From positions 1-12,428 of the forward strand of contig JAHJSJ010000189.1 of assembly GCA_018830415.1 (NCBI GenBank): a DNA stretch of 12,428 nucleotides, in the 5' to 3' direction. This DNA comes from Alphaproteobacteria bacterium (GTDB taxonomy: Bacteria; Pseudomonadota; Alphaproteobacteria; Sphingomonadales; Sphingomonadaceae). Numbering within the stretch: position 1 is the stretch's first letter; every line of letters starts with the position of its first letter. The notes under the pieces are model-generated. The model saw only the letters and a program-made list of their open reading frames with translations, ran no database searches and was not told where the DNA came from. This document shows, piece by piece, positions 1 through 6,071 of the stretch. Made by a program: the position numbers and the translations under genes.

Positions 1-738
1 GCCGACGCTATCATTTTCGCTAACCGAAATCACCTCTGATCCGGCGTAGAATTGGCTGAGCGCGTCGCGCAGTCCGTCAGCGGTCGGTTCACCGCGCATC
101 GCGCCAAGATGCAGCGGCACTTCGACCACCATTCCGCGATAGGCCGGGACGACCGCGGGGGCGAAAATCACACCATGTTCAAGGCCCGCGTGCAGCTGCA
201 TTTCCGGGCGATGTTTGTGCGCCAGATCATACCCATAGGCGCGGAACGCCGGCGCGCTTTCGGCCTCGAAACGGGCGATCAGGGCATTGCCGCCGCCCGA
301 ATATCCGCTCACTGCGTTGACGGTATAGGGCCAGTCGGCGGGCAACAAACCCGCGCGCACCAGTGGCGCGATCAGCGCGAGGAAGCCGGTGGGATAACAG
401 CCGGGGTTGGTCACCAACCTGGCATTGGCGATGGCAGAGCGCCCGATGATTTCGGGGAAACCGTAAGTCCACCCCTCGGCCACGCGGTGCGCCGATGAGG
501 CGTCGATGATGCGGGTATCGGACCCTTCGGCCAGCCTCACCGCCTCCTTCGCCGCATCATCCGGCAGGCACAGAATCGCAATATCGGCGGCGTGGAGCGC
601 ATCGCGGCGCGCGGCTTCGTCCTTGCGCTGGGCATCGTCGAGCACGATCAGATCGAACTCATCGCGCCCCTGCAACCGCTCGCGAATCTCAAGGCCGGTG
701 GTGCCTGCCGCACCGTCGATGAACAGGCGGATCGCCAT
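1..738 (-). CDS. argC: N-acetyl-gamma-glutamyl-phosphate reductase, type 2 (3' end outside window)
   Basis: ArgC performs the NADPH-dependent reduction of N-acetyl-glutamyl-phosphate to the semialdehyde, the third step of arginine synthesis in the cytosol. Translating the minus strand from ATG at 738 gives 246 open codons that run off the left edge. The N-terminus MAIRLFIDGAAGTTG has the dinucleotide-binding GxxGxxG pattern (residues 9-15). The motif TNPGCYPTG carries the catalytic Cys114, followed by VSGYSGGG (144-150) and HKHRPEM (174-180). The short N-terminus and the FIDGAAGTTGLEI beginning fit the shorter type 2 ArgC group of about 310 residues, so roughly 60 C-terminal residues are missing here. 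The start lies 3 bases after the stop of the SH3 gene, and GGAAGG upstream can serve as ribosome binding site, so co-transcription with the two upstream genes is likely. Confidence 0.93.
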   Translation of the reverse strand, partial: MAIRLFIDGAAGTTGLEIRERLQGRDEFDLIVLDDAQRKDEAARRDALHAADIAILCLPDDAAKEAVRLAEGSDTRIIDASSAHRVAEGWTYGFPEIIGRSAIANARLVTNPGCYPTGFLALIAPLVRAGLLPADWPYTVNAVSGYSGGGNALIARFEAESAPAFRAYGYDLAHKHRPEMQLHAGLEHGVIFAPAVVPAYRGMVVEVPLHLGAMRGEPTADGLRDALSQFYAGSEVISVSENDSVG

Positions 739-741
739 GGC

Positions 742-1104
742 CTACGCGCCTTCCGGGGCGAGTTCGCCCGTCCGGCACCAACCGGCGGGGCCGTGCGGGC
801 CGGGGCAGCCCCACACCCATCCGCCCGCGACATCGAGCAATTCGAACCTTGTGCCGGGGGCGAGCTGCGCAAACACCTCGCTATCATCGCGCGGGACGAG
901 CCGCAGGCCTGCGCCAGCTTCGCCCACTACGCGCACCTGCGGGATCACGTAATGCGCGGCGAGATGCGTGCCAGCGAGCGCGATATGCGCCAGATCCCCG
1001 CGCAGCGGCAGCGCGCCGGGCGCAGGCTTTTCGACCGGGCCTTTCAGACCCAGCACGCCCGCAGGCACCGCGTATTCCGTTTCCTCGCGCGTCGCGCCGC
1101 TCAT
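742..1104 (-). CDS. Stand-alone bacterial SH3-like domain protein (NlpC/P60-associated type)
   Basis: This is a 120-residue protein with no signal peptide or membrane segment. Residues about 34-60 (LRGDLAHIALAGTHLAAHYVIPQVRVV) followed by about 64-115 (GLRLVPRDDSEVFAQLAPGT, then LLDVAGGWVWG) resemble the N-terminal half of alphaproteobacterial NlpC/P60 (C40) cell-wall peptidases: a short lead segment, then an SH3 fold with the conserved LLDV.GGW.WG strand. The catalytic Cys-His NlpC/P60 domain that normally follows is absent, because the stop comes right after the SH3 fold and argC begins 3 bases later. By family knowledge the SH3 part binds peptidoglycan or helps substrate binding; a role for the isolated domain is unknown. 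It follows the aminopeptidase gene by 106 bases on the same strand. The start at 1104 has only a weak upstream purine stretch (ACGGAA). Confidence 0.75.
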   Translation of the reverse strand: MSGATREETEYAVPAGVLGLKGPVEKPAPGALPLRGDLAHIALAGTHLAAHYVIPQVRVVGEAGAGLRLVPRDDSEVFAQLAPGTRFELLDVAGGWVWGCPGPHGPAGWCRTGELAPEGA

Positions 1105-1161
1105 TTGCGTTCCGTCAGCTAAAGTCGGTGTGGCCGCGCTTTCCCCGGCGGCGGCGTGGGA

Positions 1162-1200
1162 GGCCCGTTAGCGACAAGTCGCGATCAGAGCAAGCGGGCC
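1162..1200 (-). promoter_or_regulatory. Compound hairpin between aminopeptidase and SH3 genes
   Basis: An outer inverted repeat GGCCCG (1162-1167) / CGGGCC (1195-1200) encloses an inner perfect inverted repeat GCGAC (1171-1175) / GTCGC (1178-1182). No U-tract follows, so it is not a textbook intrinsic terminator. It could moderate read-through or protect the mRNA end between the two same-strand genes. Function is inferred only. Confidence 0.35.
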
Positions 1201-1210
1201 GCCATCACCG

Positions 1211-2608
1211 TCACCCGCCATAACGCGCCAGAATCGCGTGCCACGACGCGCGCAGCCCCAGCCCGCGCCCGCCGCGCGTCCGTCCGGGTCGGGAGGTCGG
1301 GTTCCAGGCAAAGGTATCGAAATGCACCCAGTCCAGCCCTTCTGCCACGAACCGGTCGAGGAACAATCCGGCGACGCTTGCCCCGGCAAAGGGATTGGCC
1401 GAGGCATTGGTCATATCGGCGACGTCCGATGACAGATATTCGCGGTAAGCCTCGGGCAAGGGCAGGCGCCAGGGCGGATCATCATTGGCTGTGCCCGCCG
1501 CCAGAAACGCCTCCGCCGTTGCGTCACTGCGCGTCATCATTGCCGGATAATCGGGGCCAAGCGCCACCCGCGCCGCGCCGGTCAGCGTGGCGAAATCGAC
1601 GATCAGATCGGGCTTCTCCTCGCTCGCACGGGTCAGCGCATCGCCGAGGATCAGCCGCCCTTCGGCATCGGTATTGTGGATCTCAACCGTCAGACCCTGA
1701 CGGCTCTTGAGCACATCGCCGGGACGAAAGGCACCGCCCGAAATCGCGTTTTCCACCGCCGGGATCAGCAGATGCAGCCGCACCTTCAGCCGCGCGCCCA
1801 TGATCAGACCGGCCAGCGCCAGCGCGTGCGCCGCGCCGCCCATGTCCTTCTTCATCAGCCGCATGCCCGATGACGGCTTGATATCCAGCCCGCCAGTATC
1901 GAAACTCACTCCCTTGCCTACGATGGCGAGCACCGGGTCGCTGTCCTTGCCCCACACAAGGTGCATCAGCCGCGGCGCATGGTGGCGCGTGGCGGCGCGG
2001 CCGACCGCATGAACCATCGGATAGCCTTGTTCCAAAGCATCGCCGCGCACGACATCAAGCTGCGCCTTGTGCGCCTTGGCGAGGCGTTCGCACTCGGCCT
2101 CAAGCGCGGCTGGCCCCATGTCTTCGGGCGGGGTGTTGACCAGATCGCGCACCAGACATTCGGCCTCGGCCTCGGCTGTGACAGCGCCGATTTGCCCGAC
2201 CTGCGTGGTCAGCAGCACCCGCGCGCCTACCGGCTTGTCATCGCTGCGATAGCGGGCAAAGCGATATTGCCCGGTGATCCAGCCGAACATCGCCGGGCCG
2301 GGGCCAGAACCTTCAGCGCCATTCGCCACACGATAGGTTCCCTCGGGCAATTCCTCAGCCAGCTTGGCAAGGCACCAGCTCGACAGGTTTTCGGGATCGG
2401 CAACCCCGCCTACCGCGAACCAGCTATCGCCATCGGGGACGATCCCGACCTGATAGCCGCCGCCTTCAAACTTCTGGCCCGCAAGACTGGCGCGCTGGCC
2501 AGCAGACAGGGTCTTGGTGAAGGCGGCAAAGCCATCCTTGTTCACCAGATGGATGGCAATCGCGTCGGCTCCGCGATCAGGCTGGATCAGTGCTTTGGGT
2601 TTGCTCAT
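1211..2608 (-). CDS. Leucyl aminopeptidase family (M17) metallopeptidase
   Basis: This 465-residue cytosolic exopeptidase removes N-terminal residues from peptides using two metal ions. The N-terminal half (1-150) is the variable M17 macro-like domain. The C-terminal catalytic domain begins near NTPPEDMGP (158-166). It carries GKGVSFDTGG (231-240; metal-ligand Lys232 and Asp237), MKKDMGG (252-258; ligand Asp255) and the family signature NTDAEGRL (312-319; ligands Asp314 and Glu316, with Arg318 in the catalytic position). The Thr in FDTGG and the GLDIKP segment place it with the alphaproteobacterial 'leucyl aminopeptidase family protein' branch rather than with E. coli PepA itself. The start at 2608 gives the expected N-terminus MSKPKALI, but the ribosome binding site is weak. 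It is the first gene of the minus-strand cluster leading to the SH3 gene and argC, and it diverges from map. Confidence 0.95.
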   Translation of the reverse strand: MSKPKALIQPDRGADAIAIHLVNKDGFAAFTKTLSAGQRASLAGQKFEGGGYQVGIVPDGDSWFAVGGVADPENLSSWCLAKLAEELPEGTYRVANGAEGSGPGPAMFGWITGQYRFARYRSDDKPVGARVLLTTQVGQIGAVTAEAEAECLVRDLVNTPPEDMGPAALEAECERLAKAHKAQLDVVRGDALEQGYPMVHAVGRAATRHHAPRLMHLVWGKDSDPVLAIVGKGVSFDTGGLDIKPSSGMRLMKKDMGGAAHALALAGLIMGARLKVRLHLLIPAVENAISGGAFRPGDVLKSRQGLTVEIHNTDAEGRLILGDALTRASEEKPDLIVDFATLTGAARVALGPDYPAMMTRSDATAEAFLAAGTANDDPPWRLPLPEAYREYLSSDVADMTNASANPFAGASVAGLFLDRFVAEGLDWVHFDTFAWNPTSRPGRTRGGRGLGLRASWHAILARYGG

Positions 2609-2684
2609 GCCTGTTTCATAATCGCGGCTGGCGGCTTGTCACCCATAGATTGAAATTGTCCGGCAGCGCGACCGGGACAAGCCG

Positions 2685-2704
2685 AATGTTTCACGTGAAA
2701 CATT
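2685..2704. promoter_or_regulatory. parS: parS centromere site (ParB-binding palindrome)
   Basis: The core TGTTTCACGTGAAACA at 2687-2702 is a perfect 16-bp palindrome and matches the canonical chromosomal parS consensus bound by ParB in Caulobacter, Bacillus and most bacteria. One A/T pair and then another on each side extend it to 20 bp (AATG...CATT). It lies in the 199-bp gap between the divergent aminopeptidase and map genes. By established knowledge, ParB nucleates here, spreads as a CTP-dependent clamp, and acts with ParA and SMC in origin segregation. parA and parB are not in this window. Confidence 0.9.
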
Positions 2705-2713
2705 GACCTGGGC

Positions 2714-2746
2714 GGACCTAGAAGGGGTCTAGCCGGGATCTAGCGC
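2714..2746. repeat. Three CTAG tetramers phased every 11 bp beside parS
   Basis: CTAG occurs at 2718-2721, 2729-2732 and 2740-2743, each 11 bp from the next, within loosely repeated units of the form GG..CTAG. CTAG is usually a rare tetranucleotide, and the spacing is about one helical turn. This places all three on one face of the DNA, 14 bp from the parS palindrome and upstream of map. A protein-binding array or a map promoter element is possible; neither is shown. Confidence 0.45.
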
Positions 2747-2807
2747 AGATTACGTGGCCGCTGGCCCATGCGCGTGAAATGTAGCTTTTCGCCGCGCGCG
2801 TCGCTAT

Positions 2808-3641
2808 ATGGCCGCCATGCACCAATACCAACTCGTTGACAGCGATCAGACCGTCTACCGCGACGGCACCATCAAACTGCATGGGCCAGAAGGCTTTGAC
2901 GCGATGCGCAAGGCAGGGCGGCTGGCCGCCGAAATCCTCGATGCCTGCGTTGATCTGGTTAGGCCCGGCGTGACCACCGGCCAGCTTGACGATGCGATCC
3001 GGGGCATGATGCTGGATGCAGGCGCGGTGCCCGCGACGCTCGGCTATCGCGGCTATGCGCATTCGTCGTGCATTTCGATCAACCATGTGATCTGCCACGG
3101 CATTCCGGGTGACAAGGTGTTGAAGGATGGCGACATTCTCAACATTGATGTGACCCCGTTGGTCGATGGCTGGCACGGCGATACGTCGCGGATGTTCTAC
3201 GCAGGTGAACCTTCATTGAAGGCGAAGAAGCTGGTCGAAGTCACCTATGAATGCCTGATGCTGGGCATCGCGGCGGCACAGCCCGGCGCGCGGCTGGGCG
3301 ATATCGGCGCGGCGATTGAAGCCCACGCCAACCAATTCCGTTACGGCGTGGTGCGCGAATTTTGCGGTCACGGCGTCGGCCGCCTGTTCCACGACGCGCC
3401 CGAAGTCGTCCACGCTGCCAAGGCCGGCACGGGGCCGGAATTGAAGCCGGGAATGTTCTTCACCATCGAACCGATGATCAACCTCGGCAAGCCGTGGGCG
3501 AAAGTGCTGGGCGACGGCTGGACGGCGGTGACGCGCGACAAATCGCTCTCCGCGCAGTTTGAACATTCGATCGCGATCACCGAAACCGGCAACGAGATTT
3601 TCACCAAGAGCCCGACGGGGCGGGATTGCCCGCCTTACTGA
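2808..3641 (+). CDS. map: Type I methionine aminopeptidase
   Basis: Map removes the initiator methionine from new proteins at the ribosome. The 277-residue protein aligns along its length with E. coli MetAP. All metal ligands are visible: Asp114 and Asp125 in LNIDVTPLVDGWHGDTSRMF, His188 in CGHGVGR, Glu221 in TIEPM and Glu252 in QFEHS. The substrate-binding His97 is in ICHGIP. It lacks the N-terminal zinc-finger extension, as usual in bacteria. The start could be ATG 2808 or, giving MHQYQLVDSD, ATG 2817; neither has a clear Shine-Dalgarno sequence. The stop TGA shares its A with the ATG of a very short ORF (TGATG at 3639-3643). The parS site and a CTAG array lie just upstream. Confidence 0.97.
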   Translation: MAAMHQYQLVDSDQTVYRDGTIKLHGPEGFDAMRKAGRLAAEILDACVDLVRPGVTTGQLDDAIRGMMLDAGAVPATLGYRGYAHSSCISINHVICHGIPGDKVLKDGDILNIDVTPLVDGWHGDTSRMFYAGEPSLKAKKLVEVTYECLMLGIAAAQPGARLGDIGAAIEAHANQFRYGVVREFCGHGVGRLFHDAPEVVHAAKAGTGPELKPGMFFTIEPMINLGKPWAKVLGDGWTAVTRDKSLSAQFEHSIAITETGNEIFTKSPTGRDCPPY

Positions 3642-3712
3642 TGAGTGCTCCGAAGAAACCTTTGTGGCCCCTATGGGTGATGGTCGCCGCCGTAATTGGC
3701 TTGAACATTTGA
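3641..3712 (+). pseudogene. Short TM-like ORF coupled to map, probably truncated
   Basis: ATG at 3641-3643 overlaps the map stop (TGATG), an arrangement typical of translational coupling. It encodes only MSAPKKPLWPLWVMVAAVIG plus LNI (23 residues) before two consecutive in-frame TGA codons at 3710-3715. A lysine pair followed by a hydrophobic run looks like the start of a single-pass membrane protein. In the next frame an ATG at 3712 again overlaps the stop and continues with hydrophobic MIWWILDKARLR, so a one-base change could have split one membrane protein in two. No family is recognised. It may be a true micro-protein or the remnant of a gene once longer. Confidence 0.35.
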
Positions 3713-3805
3713 TGATTTGGTGGATTCTGGACAAGGCCAGACTGCGAACATCTAAAGGAAATGTATGTAATCTCAAAGTTGAACAGCGATCTGTCAGCGG
3801 CGATT

Positions 3806-3809
3806 ATCT
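3806..3809. repeat. Target-site duplication, left copy (ATCT)
   Basis: ATCT directly abuts the outer end of the left IS inverted repeat and is repeated at 5120-5123 directly after the right one. A 4-bp duplication is usual for IS5-family insertion. Confidence 0.75.
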
Positions 3810-5119
3810 GGACACCCGCAACAACCGTGGTTTTGGCGACGTGATTGGCCGAGGTGCGGCATGATGCGTGCAGGATGACCGTTTGTGCGGACAGATTGTC
3901 CGTTGTGCGCCGGTTTTGATGGGTGTTTCATCCGTTTCCGCGGATTTCAGGCGCACCTATCCTGTAGCCGCGCATCGCTCGTGGAAGATCAGGCGGTCGA
4001 AGTTATAGGCCAGATTGGCGAGGGTGAGTTTGGCCTGCGCGCGTGCCAAGCCGATGGTGCGGATAAAGAGGCCGTAGCGGTTCTTCTGGTGGGCAAAGAC
4101 ATGTTCGACCCTGGCACGGATTGCTGACTTGGCCGCATTGGCGCGCGCCATGTGCTCGGGCATCGGCCTGCCCTTGGCTTGCGGCGATGGATGCGGCTTT
4201 TGAGCATGTTGCTCTTCAACAATGCCTCGTTCCTGGCGCTGCGATAGGCGCTGTCAGCCCAGACATCGCCAGCGGTGTTGCTCGTATCGATCACCCGGCG
4301 CAACTGGCGCCCGTCGCTGTCTGCCGCCGAGGTCACCGCTGCCTTGCGGATAAAGCCGAAGCGCCGATCGATGCTGATATGGGACTTGTAGCCGAACACG
4401 GGCGTGGCGATCTGCGGCAGCGGCGTCCCGTCGGGGCGGTAGCGGATCTTGCCCCCGATCTTCAACGTCCAGCGCGCATCGACATCCTTCTGGTGCGCCT
4501 TGTTCGGCTTGCCTCCCTCATTACTGGGCCAGATCTGCCTGGCTGACTTGCCTGCCTTGATGGCAGCCTTCTCGTCCTCGGTGTTGCGCTGCTTGGGCGC
4601 GGGCACCAGCGTGGCATCGACGATCTGACCGCCCATCGCCAGATATCCTGCCTCACGCAGTTGCTCCTCGAACGCATGCATCAGCGCCTCAAGCGTGCCG
4701 CTCTCTGTGAGCCGGTTGCGATAGTGGCGAATGGTGTTCTCGTCCGGCATCGCGCCGCCCAGATCAAAACCGAAGAAGCGCATCCATGACAGCCGATCCC
4801 GGATCATGAACTCCATGCGCGCATCCGACAGATTATGCTGCGCCTGAACCACCAGCACCTTGAACATCGCCACTGGATCAAAGGCCGGGCGACCGCCCTT
4901 GGCGCCGTCGCTATAGCCGAGCCCGCGGGTCAAGAGCGGCCGGAAACGCTCAAACTCTACCGTGCCTGACAAAGCCTCCAGCGGATCGCCGTCCTTGCTC
5001 AGCCGCTCCAGGTGCTCCGCCAGCGAAAACAGGCTGTGTGGGTACATCAAACCTCTCCGTCCAATGCCCGGAGTGAATCAGATCATGGCCTCAAATGCGA
5101 GGGGTTTTTGCGGGTGTCC
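3810..5119 (-). mobile_element. IS5-family insertion sequence, 1,310 bp
   Basis: The ends are defined by imperfect terminal inverted repeats. The left is GGACACCCGCAACAACC (3810-3826) and the right, read outward in, is GGACACCCGCAAAAACC (5119-5103), 16 of 17 identical. The perfect ATCT direct repeat flanking both ends (3806-3809, 5120-5123) marks the insertion. One transposase gene on the minus strand fills most of the element. Between the transposase stop (3957) and the left repeat is a 130-bp non-coding stretch with a hairpin CGGACA-GAT-TGTCCG (3888-3902), which could end the transposase transcript. Intact ends and target duplication suggest a fairly recent insertion, although the transposase is now frameshifted. 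The IS subgroup cannot be settled by eye. Confidence 0.88.
3957..5047 (-). pseudogene. IS5-family DDE transposase, split by a one-base frameshift
   Basis: The start is ATG 5047, preceded by GGAGAGG at good distance. The first 291 codons encode the IS5-type N-terminus (EFERFRPLLTRGLGYSDG, AMPDENTIRHYRNRL) and two DDE residues: Asp144 in QIVDATLVP and Asp265 in DVWADSAY. Near 4174-4178, after HRRKP, the family sequence continues in another frame (KGRPMPEHMARANAAKSAIR..., ending FDRLIFHERCAATG with stop at 3957-3959). That second part holds the third catalytic residue, Glu315, in RARVEHVFAHQKNRYG. Adding one base restores a 363-residue protein. The unshifted frame would instead run as unrelated sequence to 3989. 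There is no classical slippery heptamer at the junction, so a decayed copy is more likely than programmed frameshifting. Confidence 0.85.
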
Positions 5120-5123
5120 ATCT
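5120..5123. repeat. Target-site duplication, right copy (ATCT)
   Basis: This is the second copy of the 4-bp direct repeat flanking the IS element. Sequence continuing from 5124 rejoins the small ORF interrupted at 3809. Confidence 0.75.
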
Positions 5124-5274
5124 ACGGTGGCGAAGATTTGCGGAGGACTGCACAAGCTGAATTGGACTTGGCGCAGTTCGATCTTATCGATGCATGTGGA
5201 GAAAGAGCTCAATTTGAAGCGGATAAGAGCTACTACGGCTCGGTCCAAGGCTTAAGTCATTGACGACAGCTACA

Positions 5275-5296
5275 CTCAGCTTTCGCTGGGATGACG
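5275..5296 (-). repeat. Half copy of a dispersed palindromic repeat
   Basis: Read on the minus strand, this 22-bp stretch begins CGTCATCCCAGCGAA and matches 18 of 22 bases of the left arm of the large palindrome at 10836-10915. Only one arm is present here, just downstream of the interrupted small ORF and of the antitoxin stop. Confidence 0.55.
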
Positions 5297-5360
5297 CTCG
5301 TGGGGGCGAATGCGCCTTACCCCTCTCTCCCGGCCCTGATCGCCACCAGCAGCAGGCCTG

Positions 5361-5654
5361 TCATGCGTGGGAAAGCTCCCTTGCCTGAAGCGAGATGCCA
5401 GCAGCATTCGCGACCCTCATGACAGTATCGAGTGTCGGATTGCCGTCTTCCTTGAGCGCGGCATAAAGCGTTGCCCGATTTAGGCCGGTTTCTTCCGCCA
5501 AACGACTCATGCCATGCGCCCGCGCAATAGTACCGAGCGCAGCGGCGATATAGCCGGTGTGCCCAGTGGCAAGGGCGTCGCTAAGCAGTGCGGCATGATC
5601 CTCGGGAGTATCGAGGTATTTGGAGGCATCGAATGCCTTTGTGCGAGTTGTCAT
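5361..5654 (-). CDS. HigA-like antitoxin, XRE-type (HI1420-like addiction module antidote)
   Basis: The 97-residue protein matches the pattern of the 'probable addiction module antidote' family (TIGR02684, HI1420-like). The N-terminus FDASKYLDTPEDHAALLSDAL is followed by TGHTGYIAAALGTIARAHGM (30-49). A helix-turn-helix RLAEETGLNRATLYAALKED then occupies 51-70, ending with NPTLDTVMRVANAAGISL. By family knowledge it binds and neutralises the adjacent RelE/HigB-type toxin and represses their shared promoter. It lies 29 bases downstream of the toxin gene on the same strand. AGGAAAAG immediately before the ATG is a clear ribosome binding site. Toxin-first order is the usual higBA arrangement. Confidence 0.9.
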   Translation of the reverse strand: MTTRTKAFDASKYLDTPEDHAALLSDALATGHTGYIAAALGTIARAHGMSRLAEETGLNRATLYAALKEDGNPTLDTVMRVANAAGISLQARELSHA

Positions 5655-5683
5655 CTTTTCCTATTTCTTTCACTTACCGCTGT

Positions 5684-5971
5684 TCAAAGCCCCGCGGCGA
5701 GGGCTATCGCTTTTTCAATATCCTTTTTTTGCGTTCTTTTTGTTCCCCCGGCCAACAACAGGTAAATCGTGTGGCCGGTGCGGGCGAAATAAATGCGATA
5801 GCCCGGACCATAATGAATGCGCGCTTCGGAAATTTTCCCTATCGCCTTCACGTCGGCGAAGAGACCACCCTCAAATTTTACGATCTCACGAGCGATGGCC
5901 TTTTGTGCCTTCGGGTCAGAGAGACCTTCTATCCAAGCTTCGAACTCCTCAGTCTGCTCTATCGTATTCAC
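5684..5971 (-). CDS. HigB/RelE-superfamily toxin (HI1419-like)
   Basis: The 95-residue product fits the 'addiction module killer protein' family (TIGR02683). Visible family features are an N-terminal TEEFEAWIEGLSDPKA, an Ile/Arg-rich helix, then ARIHYGPGYRIYFARTG (50-66), LLLAGGTKRTQKKDIEKA (71-88) and a short hydrophobic end. Members are small RNases of the RelE superfamily that act on translated mRNA; this activity is inferred from family. I choose GTG 5971. The family begins just before the TEEF motif, and a promoter with the -10 at 5983-5978 would start transcription at about this codon. The frame stays open to TTG 6022, but that start would lie upstream of the promoter. The antitoxin follows 29 bases later. 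Confidence 0.87.
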   Translation of the reverse strand: MNTIEQTEEFEAWIEGLSDPKAQKAIAREIVKFEGGLFADVKAIGKISEARIHYGPGYRIYFARTGHTIYLLLAGGTKRTQKKDIEKAIALAAGL

Positions 5972-5977
5972 ATCGAC

Positions 5978-6007
5978 TCTATAGACGGATAATGGCCGAC
6001 TGTCTAT
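5978..6007 (-). promoter_or_regulatory. Promoter and operator-like inverted repeat of the toxin-antitoxin operon
   Basis: On the minus strand, TAGACA (6006-6001, 5/6 to TTGACA) is followed after exactly 17 bp by TATAGA (5983-5978, 4/6 to TATAAT). The predicted start of transcription coincides with the GTG at 5971, which would give a leaderless toxin message. An inverted repeat ATAGAC (5981-5986) / GTCTAT (6002-6007) overlaps both hexamers and is well placed for autorepression by the HigA-type antitoxin. Promoter and operator are inferred from position and sequence. Confidence 0.6.
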
Positions 6008-6071
6008 TAAAATCGACAACAAAAATTCAAACTCCAGGAACGCATCTCACGAATGGCTCGCCGGCATTACC

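Larger units (their letters stand above)
3761..5263 (+). pseudogene. Small ORF interrupted by the IS5-family element
   Basis: Joining 3761-3809 to 5124-5263, that is removing the IS and one ATCT copy, gives a continuous 62-codon ORF. It starts MYVISKLNSDLSAAIIYGGE and continues into LDLAQFDLIDACGERAQFEA, ending SVQGLSH with TGA at 5261-5263. The same frame is open further upstream to the double TGA at 3710-3715, which lies in the frame of the short ORF coupled to map. AAAGGAA directly precedes the ATG at 3761, closer than an ideal ribosome binding site. The composition is protein-like, acidic and soluble, and no family is recognised. The IS insertion removes the reading frame after residue 16. 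Confidence 0.45.

Noticed and set aside
1961..2653. 230-codon plus-strand ORF opposite the M17 aminopeptidase
   Set aside because: It is a high-GC antisense shadow of a well-supported enzyme, with no recognisable motif and no ribosome binding site.
2769..2779. Second, degenerate parS near the map start (GCGTGAAAT)
   Set aside because: Only one half-site resembles parS and there is no palindrome.
3213..3776. 187-codon minus-strand ORF opposite map
   Set aside because: Antisense to the conserved map catalytic domain, with no family pattern.
3989..4174. Continuation of the transposase first frame to a stop at 3989
   Set aside because: After the frameshift this frame is Arg/Ser/Pro-rich and unlike the family, while the other frame continues the conserved IS5 C-terminus.
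4170..4180. Programmed ribosomal frameshift in the transposase
   Set aside because: No classical slippery heptamer is at the junction; a lost base in a run of Cs explains the shift more simply.
5972..6022. TTG 6022 as start of the HigB-like toxin
   Set aside because: It would add 17 residues not seen in the family and lies upstream of the predicted -10 element.
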